13,685 nt of DNA from RGIG5612 sp045604025 (GTDB lineage Bacteria > Bacillota > Clostridia > Lachnospirales > Lachnospiraceae): NCBI GenBank assembly GCA_045604025.1, contig JAZUNG010000033.1, positions 1-13,685 on the forward strand, in the 5' to 3' direction. How positions within the stretch are numbered: position 1 is the first letter of the stretch; every line of letters begins with the position of its first letter. Shown in pieces: positions 7,300-13,685 of this stretch. The translations under genes were made by a program, and so were the position numbers. The notes beneath the pieces are model-generated. The model saw only the letters and a program-made list of their open reading frames with translations. It made no database searches and was not told the DNA's origin.

Positions 7300-7611
7300 A
7301 TTTCAGGGTGAGTTTGACCTCTGAATCCCCCCTGAAATGGAAAAATGCCTGTTTCGGGGTGGGTGGCTCCCACCCCAGTTTCTCAATATCTCTATTTCAG
7401 GGTAGTTCTAGCCTCTGAATCCCCCCTGAAATGGCAGAATATCTGTTTCGGGGTGGGTGGCTCCCACCCCAGTTTCTCAATATCCCTATTCCAGGGTGGT
7501 TTTGACCTCTGAATCCCCCCTGAATTGCCAAAATACCTGTTTTGGGGTGGGTGGCTCCCACCCCAGTTTCCCAGTATCCCTATTCCAGGGTGGTTTCGAC
7601 TCCTGAATCCC
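7300..7611. repeat. 94 bp tandem repeat, 3.3 copies, each full copy with a GC-rich hairpin
   Basis: Units begin at 7300, 7394, 7488 and 7582 (partial), giving an exact 94 bp period with no insertions. Each full unit has ATTTCAGGG-like and CCCTGAAAT-like arms around a 20-odd-base loop, exact in units 1 and 2 and degraded in unit 3. It also has an invariant hairpin GGGGTGGG/CCCACCCC with loop TGGCT at 7356-7376, 7450-7470 and 7544-7564. The hairpin and the CCTCTGAATCCCCCCTGAA block are identical in all three copies, while the linkers differ. Since 94 is not a multiple of 3, it is not a coding repeat. There are no unique spacers, so it is not CRISPR. It starts 37 bases after the nuclease-like stop codon. 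Confidence 0.95.
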
Positions 7612-7899
7612 ACAAAAGAACAAATACAAAGTGCACACTAAAATAGCAGAATCACATGATTCACTGCAGATTTGAAAATTCATAGAGTTTTCACTTTCAA
7701 TAGGACTGTATAGTGGTAGAATATAATCCTGAAGTGGGGTGTGGGCCTGAATGTCAGGGTAATTGCAAAAGTACCGGCAGGCCTAATTAGTGTGTCTTTC
7801 GAAAGCTCTTCACTCTGCTATAACATAGGAAGATGGCTGGAGAGCGCAGGGGTTAGCGTTCCTGCAGATAACCATTACTTCACATATCGAGATTTTGTA
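7612..7899 (+). other. Leader and promoter region of the ABC transporter gene
   Basis: After the repeat array comes an AT-rich stretch, then TATAAT at 7722-7727 without a convincing -35 box, then a GC-richer segment with overlapping inverted repeats. These include CCTGA/TCAGG at about 7746-7758, GGCCTG with CAGGCC across about 7743-7784, and CTTTCGAAAG near 7796-7805. The frame is open from a GTG at 7741 into the transporter, but no homology or ribosome site supports translation there. Confidence 0.4.
7816..7824 (+). promoter_or_regulatory. Extended -10 promoter candidate for the ABC transporter
   Basis: TGCTATAAC matches the TGnTATAAT extended -10 motif, with only a weak TTTCGA-like -35 region about 16 bases upstream. 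The predicted start is near 7831, giving a leader of about 70 bases before the ATG at 7900. The TATAAT at 7722-7727 is the competing candidate. Confidence 0.35.
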
Positions 7900-10800
7900 A
7901 TGCTTCAGATCAGTAATATCAAAAAAGAATACCGAACCGGCGGGCTGGTGCAGAAGGCTCTTGATGGCGTATCTCTCAGCTTCCGCGACAGCGAATTCGT
8001 GGCTGTTCTGGGCCCCAGCGGTTCAGGAAAGACCACTCTGCTCAATATTATCGGCGGTCTGGACAGATACGACAGCGGTGATCTGATCATTAACGGGATC
8101 TCCACCAGCAAGTACAAAGACAAAGACTGGGATTCCTACAGAAACCACACTATCGGTTTCGTTTTTCAGAGTTACAACCTCATACCGCACCAGAATATCC
8201 TGGCAAATGTTGAGCTGGCCCTGACTATCAGCGGTATCTCGCGTGCCGAGAGGCGCCGCCGCGCTCAGGAGGCCCTGGAGAAGGTCGGATTGGGCGAGCA
8301 GTCTCACAAGCTCCCCAGCCAGATGTCCGGCGGCCAGATGCAGAGAGTCGCCATAGCCAGAGCTCTGGTAAACAATCCCGATATCCTGCTGGCAGACGAG
8401 CCGACAGGCGCACTGGACAGCGAGACCAGTGTGCAGGTCATGGAACTGCTGAAGGAAGTTGCCTCAGACCGTCTGGTCATCATGGTCACTCATAACCCTG
8501 ATCTGGCTGAACAGTATGCGACCAGGATCGTCAATCTGAAGGATGGTCAGATCATCGCGGATTCAGATCCATTCATCCCTACTGCCGGCATTGACAGCGC
8601 ACCTCCCGTACACAAGAACATGGGCCGCAGCTCCATGTCATTTTTCACCGCCCTGCAGCTGAGTTTCAACAATCTGCTGACCAAGAAGGCCAGGACCCTG
8701 CTGGTGGCATTTGCGGGATCTATCGGTATCATAGGCATTGCCCTGATCCTGTCCATGTCCAACGGTGTAAATAAATATATAGACGATATCGAAGAAGACA
8801 CCCTCTCCGAGTACCCCATGGAGATCACCAGCACCAGTTTCTCGCTGGCTTCACTCATGGGAAGGGCCCGGAACACTTCAGAGGAAGAAGAGCGGCCCGA
8901 GGTCATCGAGATCAAGACCATCACCAGTCTGCTCTCCCGGATGAGCTCCAACGACCTGGCTTCGCTCAAATCATACCTGGAAAGCGGCGAAAGCGATATA
9001 TACGATTATGCCAGACATATCCGCTACAGCTACAATGTGATACCACTCGTTTACGCCCAGACTGAAAAGGGCGTGAAGCAGATCAACCCTTACAGTGTAC
9101 TGACAGCTTTCGACAACGGTATGTCTTCATTCTACAGCGGTATGTCTTCGTTCTCATTCTCCATGACTGAGCTGTTCCATGAGATGCCCGACAACGACGA
9201 CCTCTACAAGGCACAGTACGAAGTCAAGGCCGGAAGATGGCCCGAAAAATACAACGAGATCCTGCTCGTCCTCACCGACCGTGGTCTGGTCAGCGACCTG
9301 GCGCTCTATGCCATGGGTCTGCAGGACGACGCCGCGCTCGACGAGGCAGTCAAGAAGTACATGTCCGGCGGTGAGCTGGAAATGGAAGATGACGATGAGG
9401 TCGGCACCTACAGGTATGAAGATTTCATCGGTCTGACATTCAAGCTGGTAAATGCTGCCGACTGCTACAGCTATGACAACCAGTACAATGTCTGGACCAG
9501 CAAGACTGACAACACCAGATATATGAAAGAGCTGGTGGACTCCAGCGAGGACCTGACTATAGTCGGTGTGGTAATGGCGTCTGAGGATTCCAACACCGCC
9601 ATGCTGAGCACAGGCATCAACTACACATTCGACCTGACGGCGCACATCATCGAAGAGGCTGCAAACAGTGCCATCGTAAAGGCACAGCTGGACAGCCCCG
9701 GCACAGACGTGCTGACAGGCAGTCCTTTCGGAGAGAGGTCCGAAGAGCCGCTGGATCTCAGTTCACTCTTCTCTGTTGATGAGGATGCGCTGAGGAACGC
9801 ATTCTCCATAGACACCGACTCTATCAATACCGACATGCCGGATATCCCGATGGATGGCAGTATCATAGATGGATTCTCATTTGACAGCTTCAGCCTGGAC
9901 CCGTCCATGTTTAGCGACATATCTATGGAAGATATCGCGAAGGCGTTCGACCCGTCCCAGCTGGATACGGGCGATATGGATATTTCCGAGCTGATCGATC
10001 CGGAAGCGCTGGCGGATGCCCTGCCCGAGTTCACGACCGAAGATATCATGAACATGCTGAACACCATCGAGCTCAATCTCACGGAAGATGATATTGCCAA
10101 TACCGTCAGAGCTCTGACAGATGGATTTGCAGAATATACCAAGGACAATCCGCAGGCGGATATATCCGCCCTGCCCTCAGCTATCTCAGGGTTCCTGGAT
10201 ACAGAAGAGGCACGCACTATCATTACAGAGGAGCTCCGCGAAGCCCTCAGGAATGCTGCTGCCAATGCGGCGAACAGAGAGGCCCTTCAGGCTCTTATGA
10301 ACCAGATCGCTGCAGGCTATGCTACATGGGCAGAGGCAAATGACAAGACTGATGTATCTCAGTTTTCCGAATATCTGACCGAGTATCTGGCATCTGATGA
10401 GGTACTCGATATGCTCTCTACTGCATTTGCGGAAATGCTGACCAATGCAGCTGACAACATCGACCCGGAAGAATTCTCCCGCATCGCAGACGAGCTGAAC
10501 AACGCATACAAGACATATGCTGCAGCCAACAATATGCCGGATCTGGACGTGATCAGCCAGGCCCTGCGTGACTACATGTCCTCAGACGAAGCCGATCAGA
10601 TCCTGCGTGACAACATCATGTCGAAGATCGATACTACCGAGCTTCAGAAGCAGATCAGCGAAATGGTATCGCGGATCGCTGCGGCCTACTCCGGCTACAT
10701 CGAGCAGATCATATCGGAGATGATCTCGTCCTATTCACAGAATATCAGCGAGCAGGTGACTAAGGCCATCTCTTCATACGCGCAGTCACTCGGAAACTCC

Positions 10801-11652
10801 ATCGCGCAGGCCATAGGCTCACAGATCCAGAATGCCATGTCCGGTGCTTTCGCGTCTATTCAGGGTACGATCGAATCGTCTGTCAGGTCGTATATGGAAG
10901 GTCTGACCGACCAGTTCCAGAACGCTTTCTCATTTGATCCGGATGCATTTAAGAATGCTATCTCCATGAATATGGACCAGCGCGAGATGGGAGAGCTCCT
11001 TCAGTCTCTGATGTCCACCGAGACCAGCACATATGACAAGAATCTCAAGGCATTCGGATATGCAGACAGAGCCAAGCCATACGAGATCCTGATCTACCCG
11101 AAGAACTTCGAGAGCAAGGATCATATCGTAGAGATCCTCGACAACTACAACCTGCGCATGGAAGAGACCGACCAGGAAGAAAAGGTCATCACCTACACGG
11201 ATATGGTAGGCACTCTGATGTCTTCAGTTACCACCATAGTAAATGCCATCAGCTACGTGCTGATAGCATTTGTATCCATCTCTCTGGTGGTGTCGTCCAT
11301 CATGATCGGTGTCATCACATACATCAGCGTGCTTGAGCGACGCAAGGAGATCGGTATCCTCCGCTCCATCGGCGCATCCAAGCACAATATCTCCAACGTC
11401 TTCAATGCGGAGACCATCATCACCGGCCTCCTGGCAGGTATCCTGGGTACAGGCATCACCATGCTACTCCTGATCCCTGCGAATATCATACTCAGAGCTC
11501 TGACCGAGCAGCAGAATCTGACTGCATTCCTGCCTGTCACATCTGCCCTCATACTGATCGCGCTCAGCGTAGTGCTGACTCTGATCGGAGGTCTGATCCC
11601 ATCAAGAAAGGCTGCCAACAGCGATCCTGTAGCAGCCCTCAGAAACGAGTAA
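7900..11652 (+). CDS. MacB/FtsX-type ABC transporter, ATPase fused to permease with giant extracellular insert
   Basis: The protein has 1250 residues. Residues 1-225 are a complete ATPase: Walker A GPSGSGKT (38-45), Q-loop Gln90, signature SGGQMQR (143-149), Walker B with catalytic Glu (ILLADEP, 162-168) and H-loop His198. Transmembrane helix 1 is at about 266-286. The region from about 287 to 1112 is outside the membrane. Three helices (about 1114-1140, 1173-1200, 1215-1237) finish the FtsX-type permease, with LERRKEIGILRSIGAS between the first two of these. MacB-type transporters couple ATP use to movements of extracellular domains rather than classic substrate passage, and they handle peptides, lipoproteins or antibiotics. 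The insert has an Asp/Ser/Met-rich region (about 620-735), then about four helical repeats. The start follows the family pattern (MLQISNIKKEY). The ribosome site is weak (GAG about 8 bases upstream). It ends 14 bases from the convergent gene with no terminator visible between them. Confidence 0.93.
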   Translation: MLQISNIKKEYRTGGLVQKALDGVSLSFRDSEFVAVLGPSGSGKTTLLNIIGGLDRYDSGDLIINGISTSKYKDKDWDSYRNHTIGFVFQSYNLIPHQNILANVELALTISGISRAERRRRAQEALEKVGLGEQSHKLPSQMSGGQMQRVAIARALVNNPDILLADEPTGALDSETSVQVMELLKEVASDRLVIMVTHNPDLAEQYATRIVNLKDGQIIADSDPFIPTAGIDSAPPVHKNMGRSSMSFFTALQLSFNNLLTKKARTLLVAFAGSIGIIGIALILSMSNGVNKYIDDIEEDTLSEYPMEITSTSFSLASLMGRARNTSEEEERPEVIEIKTITSLLSRMSSNDLASLKSYLESGESDIYDYARHIRYSYNVIPLVYAQTEKGVKQINPYSVLTAFDNGMSSFYSGMSSFSFSMTELFHEMPDNDDLYKAQYEVKAGRWPEKYNEILLVLTDRGLVSDLALYAMGLQDDAALDEAVKKYMSGGELEMEDDDEVGTYRYEDFIGLTFKLVNAADCYSYDNQYNVWTSKTDNTRYMKELVDSSEDLTIVGVVMASEDSNTAMLSTGINYTFDLTAHIIEEAANSAIVKAQLDSPGTDVLTGSPFGERSEEPLDLSSLFSVDEDALRNAFSIDTDSINTDMPDIPMDGSIIDGFSFDSFSLDPSMFSDISMEDIAKAFDPSQLDTGDMDISELIDPEALADALPEFTTEDIMNMLNTIELNLTEDDIANTVRALTDGFAEYTKDNPQADISALPSAISGFLDTEEARTIITEELREALRNAAANAANREALQALMNQIAAGYATWAEANDKTDVSQFSEYLTEYLASDEVLDMLSTAFAEMLTNAADNIDPEEFSRIADELNNAYKTYAAANNMPDLDVISQALRDYMSSDEADQILRDNIMSKIDTTELQKQISEMVSRIAAAYSGYIEQIISEMISSYSQNISEQVTKAISSYAQSLGNSIAQAIGSQIQNAMSGAFASIQGTIESSVRSYMEGLTDQFQNAFSFDPDAFKNAISMNMDQREMGELLQSLMSTETSTYDKNLKAFGYADRAKPYEILIYPKNFESKDHIVEILDNYNLRMEETDQEEKVITYTDMVGTLMSSVTTIVNAISYVLIAFVSISLVVSSIMIGVITYISVLERRKEIGILRSIGASKHNISNVFNAETIITGLLAGILGTGITMLLLIPANIILRALTEQQNLTAFLPVTSALILIALSVVLTLIGGLIPSRKAANSDPVAALRNE

Positions 11653-11666
11653 GTTCAAGTCTTCAG

Positions 11667-12128
11667 TTATTCGTCATTTCCCAGCATGAAGAGCACTGTC
11701 GCGTTCTCAAACACGATGAAGAACAGTCCCTCCATATAGTAGAATGGTCCCCATCCGCCCATATAGCCGCTGGCATTTTCCCTGACCTCAGCTTCCTCCT
11801 GGAAACGCATGACATACTCCGGATTGCCCAGCTCAAAGGACAAAAGATACAGGAGCTTATCTGCCAGATCAGCTGCCTCATTTCTCTGCTCCGGGTCTTC
11901 TTCGTCTGCATAGAAGATAGCGCGGAACATATCCTCCGGGCGTTCCCATGATTCTTCGATCATGAAGTCCTCCGGCTCACCGCCTGCCATCTGCGCAAAT
12001 TCCTCCTGAAATGAATTTCTGCCGAAACATACGGCATTTACCATATGATAGCCCAGCTTTCCATATACAGTAGCAGCTCCCTCGAGCAATCCGTTCAGAT
12101 ATCCGTTCAAATAATCGTTATTCATCAT
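11667..12128 (-). CDS. Very acidic small cytosolic protein, candidate immunity protein for the EndoU lipoprotein
   Basis: The product is 153 residues, or 152 from the second ATG at 12125. AGGAGG (12136-12131) lies 2 bases before the first ATG and 5 before the second, so the second may be preferred. The AGGAGG overlaps the TAG stop of the EndoU gene, which means tight translational coupling. There is no signal peptide. About 30 Asp/Glu against 8 Lys/Arg gives a net charge near -22. The C-terminus has an aromatic, hydrophobic stretch (GPFYYMEGLFFIVFENATVL). I recognise no family. The acidity, cytosolic location and coupling to a ribonuclease-domain gene fit an immunity protein that binds the basic RNA-binding face of EndoU, but that is inference from context. 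Alternatives are a chaperone for the lipoprotein or an unrelated protein. Confidence 0.8.
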   Translation of the reverse strand: MMNNDYLNGYLNGLLEGAATVYGKLGYHMVNAVCFGRNSFQEEFAQMAGGEPEDFMIEESWERPEDMFRAIFYADEEDPEQRNEAADLADKLLYLLSFELGNPEYVMRFQEEAEVRENASGYMGGWGPFYYMEGLFFIVFENATVLFMLGNDE

Positions 12129-12134
12129 AGCCTC

Positions 12135-12854
12135 CTAATGGCGGTCGTCTTCATATACAGGAAATGCGGAAACTATCCTGTCCTTGCTGTCCAGATAGAA
12201 ATCTATCTCGATGTCTTCATAGTAGCCGATCCAGGTCGTTCCCTGATGCCTGTCGTTCTTCATGGCATCCTCCCTGGCAATATTGATCGCGTCCACAACC
12301 TGCTGCGGTGACCAGTTGTCCGGAAAGAAAGTGCTGTAATGATTCTTCCTGTGGCCATCCACTTCCACATTGGCGGTATACAGACCGTTCTTGTCTTCCT
12401 CTGAGCGGGTGCCCGGGATGATTTCTCCGTCGGACCCCTCTACCATATCATAGTGGTAGCCGCTGCCGTTTCCGCTGGAATTCACAGAGCCGTTGAAGAT
12501 ATGCTCAATAGCGCTGTGCGAGAAATTCTCGGTATCGGTAAGCGCTTCGATATCGTCCCATGTGTAGTAGACAGGGCCTGCAGGCGTGGTCTCCTCTGTC
12601 TGTGTGGCGGCCTCAGTTGCGGCCTGTGTGGTGACTTCCTCAGTCTGTGCCTGGCTCTCACCGGTCGGCTCAGTCTGCGTGGTTCCGGCATTTTCTGTGG
12701 CGGTCTCAGTTTGAGTTGCCTCAGTCGCAGCAGGTGTCTGTGCACTGCTCGTCTGTGCCGGCTCCTTCTTCCCACACGCAGTCCCTGCTACCATTATGAT
12801 AGCCATCACAGCCACCAGTATGATACTTATTAATCTACGTTTCTTCATTTTCAT
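12135..12854 (-). CDS. Lipoprotein with C-terminal bacterial EndoU ribonuclease domain
   Basis: The protein has 239 residues. Residues 1-26 are a signal peptide with basic KMKKRR and a lipobox-like AGTAC, so Cys27 is likely lipidated (Gly at -3 is less usual). Residues 31-92 are a Thr/Gln/Glu/Ala-rich linker across the wall. Residues 108-236 match the bacterial EndoU domain: SAIEHIF (His118), GYHYD (His134), a basic HRKNHYSTFFPDNWSPQQVV block (Lys170, Ser174, Thr175), and a closing SAFPVY with Tyr234. The two His and one Lys are the expected catalytic triad of EndoU endoribonucleases, many of which are RNA-cleaving tips of polymorphic toxins. Here the domain is tethered to the membrane, outside the cell. 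AAAGGA lies 2 bases before the first ATG and 8 before Met3 (12848), so Met3 is an equally plausible start. The gene is coupled to the acidic gene downstream. Confidence 0.85.
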   Translation of the reverse strand: MKMKKRRLISIILVAVMAIIMVAGTACGKKEPAQTSSAQTPAATEATQTETATENAGTTQTEPTGESQAQTEEVTTQAATEAATQTEETTPAGPVYYTWDDIEALTDTENFSHSAIEHIFNGSVNSSGNGSGYHYDMVEGSDGEIIPGTRSEEDKNGLYTANVEVDGHRKNHYSTFFPDNWSPQQVVDAINIAREDAMKNDRHQGTTWIGYYEDIEIDFYLDSKDRIVSAFPVYEDDRH

Positions 12855-12866
12855 ATTCCTTTATTT

Positions 12867-12972
12867 ATGAGAAATGATTTTTCAAACCAGGAGGAATAAT
12901 TCCTCCACAGCGATTTTTCTATGAGCGAGGAAGGAATTATTTCTCCAAATAAAATGAAAAATCATTTCTCAT
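12867..12972. repeat. 106 bp long imperfect inverted repeat between the MscS and EndoU genes
   Basis: Perfect 18 bp outer arms lie at 12867-12884 and 12955-12972 (ATGAGAAATGATTTTTCA and its complement). Inner arms at 12890-12904 and 12932-12946 match at 14 of 15 positions, the exception being a possible G-T pair. The left inner arm is itself part of a 17-base near-perfect palindrome (12890-12906, GGAGGAAT-A-ATTCCTCC). The right outer arm contains the MscS stop codon. The flanks (TTATTT left, TTATTA right) look alike but are not a clean target duplication. It may be a terminator/attenuator for the MscS transcript, an mRNA stabiliser, or a small non-autonomous mobile element (MITE). Confidence 0.85.
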
Positions 12973-13685
12973 TTATTACTGGGTTATCAAAATGCACATC
13001 GAGCTGATTGTACGGAACATGAACACCATGCTCGTCCAATGTCTCGAGCGCAAGGCGCAGTGCGTCCCTACGCCTCTTGATCATCAGCCGGGGATCACAG
13101 TCAAATCTCAGCGAATAAATCATCGCGGAGTCAGCCACTTCAGAAAGACCCAGCAGCATGCCGCCGGTGATCCCTTCCACCTCATTCAGCTTCACAGCAA
13201 TCTCCTCGAAGATCTCAAACATCTTTTTGACCGGCTCATCATATGAAACAGGTATCTTCAGGATCTGATGCTCATTCGTCTTCTCAATCATGGTCAGATT
13301 CCTGTTGGCTACAGTTACTTCGTTCAGCAGCCGGAGATCATATATCTTCGTGGAGCGCATGGTAAACTTGGTCACGATACCCTGATAATCTCCGATCCTG
13401 ATGACATCACCGACCCTGAAGAACTTGTCCGAAAGGATCTGGATGCCCTGGATGATATCCTTGATGGTGTCCTGCAGCGCCAGACCGATGATAGCGGAGA
13501 TGATACTCACGCTGGTGATCAGCGATGATACCTGGATACCATTTACCTGCAGGATAAAGATGATCGAGATGAAGATGATCAGTCCGGAAATAATGCTGCC
13601 TGTCACATGCACCAGCGTGATCCTCTGTGAGTCCATGTGTCCGTTGTTGATCTCTCGCTGTCTTTTCAGGTAGAACCCTGTCAGT
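12962..13685 (-). CDS. MscS family mechanosensitive ion channel, 5' end cut by window edge
   Basis: The frame is open from the right edge to a TGA at 12964-12962, giving about 240 visible residues. The N-terminus with its first transmembrane helices is outside the window. A hydrophobic segment VTGSIISGLIIFISIIFIL precedes the pore-lining-type helix with SVSIISAIIGLALQDTIKDI. The beta-domain signature GDVIRIGDYQGIVTKFTMRS follows, then the mixed alpha/beta cytosolic domain ending RRDALRLALETLDEHGVHVPYNQLDVHFD. These channels open under membrane tension to release solutes during osmotic downshock. An internal ATG at 13636 is only an artefact of the edge, because the frame continues upstream. 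The last codons and stop lie inside the right arm of the 106 bp inverted repeat, so the element may define this C-terminus. Confidence 0.93.
   Translation of the reverse strand, partial: LTGFYLKRQREINNGHMDSQRITLVHVTGSIISGLIIFISIIFILQVNGIQVSSLITSVSIISAIIGLALQDTIKDIIQGIQILSDKFFRVGDVIRIGDYQGIVTKFTMRSTKIYDLRLLNEVTVANRNLTMIEKTNEHQILKIPVSYDEPVKKMFEIFEEIAVKLNEVEGITGGMLLGLSEVADSAMIYSLRFDCDPRLMIKRRRDALRLALETLDEHGVHVPYNQLDVHFDNPVINEK

Noticed and set aside
7300..7611. CRISPR array
   Set aside because: Units are contiguous 94 bp near-identical copies with no unique spacers, and no cas gene is present.
7392..7683. Minus-strand open frames across the 94 bp repeats encoding Trp/Pro/Gly-rich peptides
   Set aside because: The repeat length is not a multiple of 3, so each copy is read in a different frame. 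There is no ribosome site, and conservation follows hairpins rather than codons.
7745..7870. c-di-GMP-I (GEMM) or purine riboswitch
   Set aside because: Only short look-alikes occur (GCAAAAGTACCGG, ATGGCTG, TATAATCCTGA). The required paired P2/P3 elements and loop motifs are absent or in the wrong order.
7741..7899. 53-residue N-terminal extension of the ABC transporter from a GTG
   Set aside because: The extension has no similarity to the ATPase family, and the family start pattern MLQxxNI begins at 7900. The GTG lies almost on the nearer -10 box.
9621..10265. 214-residue minus-strand frame inside the ABC gene
   Set aside because: It is a Ser/Met-rich antisense product of the Asp/Ser-rich linker, with no start signal.

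Overview
The window looks like chromosomal DNA from a gut-type Clostridia, most likely a Lachnospiraceae-like Bacillota. This is inferred from Gram-positive-style AGGAGG ribosome sites, TATAAT-type promoters in AT-rich gaps, Clostridia-style lipoproteins, a MATE pump and a MacB/FtsX-type ABC fusion typical of that group. There is no rRNA, tRNA, CRISPR array or recognisable transposase. Both ends cut through genes.

Left part (1-6150, all minus strand). A truncated secreted protein of unknown function sits at the left edge. Next, read right to left, come a zinc-ribbon membrane protein, a MATE exporter 43 bp behind it (probably one transcript), and a Cthe_2159-type carbohydrate-binding lipoprotein. 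The lipoprotein has a leader built of nested inverted repeats and a clear intrinsic terminator. Upstream of these is a small two-repeat YegP/DUF1508 protein with its own extended -10 promoter, a leader hairpin and a terminator.

Middle (6160-11652, plus strand). A divergent 405 bp gap carries a perfect 15 bp palindrome over the putative -35 box of a gene for a 265-residue PD-(D/E)XK nuclease-like protein. Immediately after that gene lie 3.3 copies of a 94 bp tandem repeat, each full copy holding an invariant GC-rich hairpin. Then comes a 1250-residue ABC transporter in which the ATPase and FtsX-type permease are fused. Its roughly 830-residue extracellular insert contains about four helical repeats of 60-63 residues.

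Right part (11653-13685, minus strand). A truncated MscS-type mechanosensitive channel gene is followed by a 106 bp long imperfect inverted repeat that contains its stop codon. Then comes a lipoprotein carrying a bacterial EndoU ribonuclease domain, and a translationally coupled, very acidic small cytosolic protein that fits an immunity protein.

The strongest leads are the lipoprotein-anchored EndoU plus its coupled acidic partner, and the nuclease-like gene followed by a structured 94 bp tandem array. Much of the remaining content is cell-envelope biology: two lipoproteins, a zinc-ribbon surface sensor-like protein, MATE, ABC and MscS.
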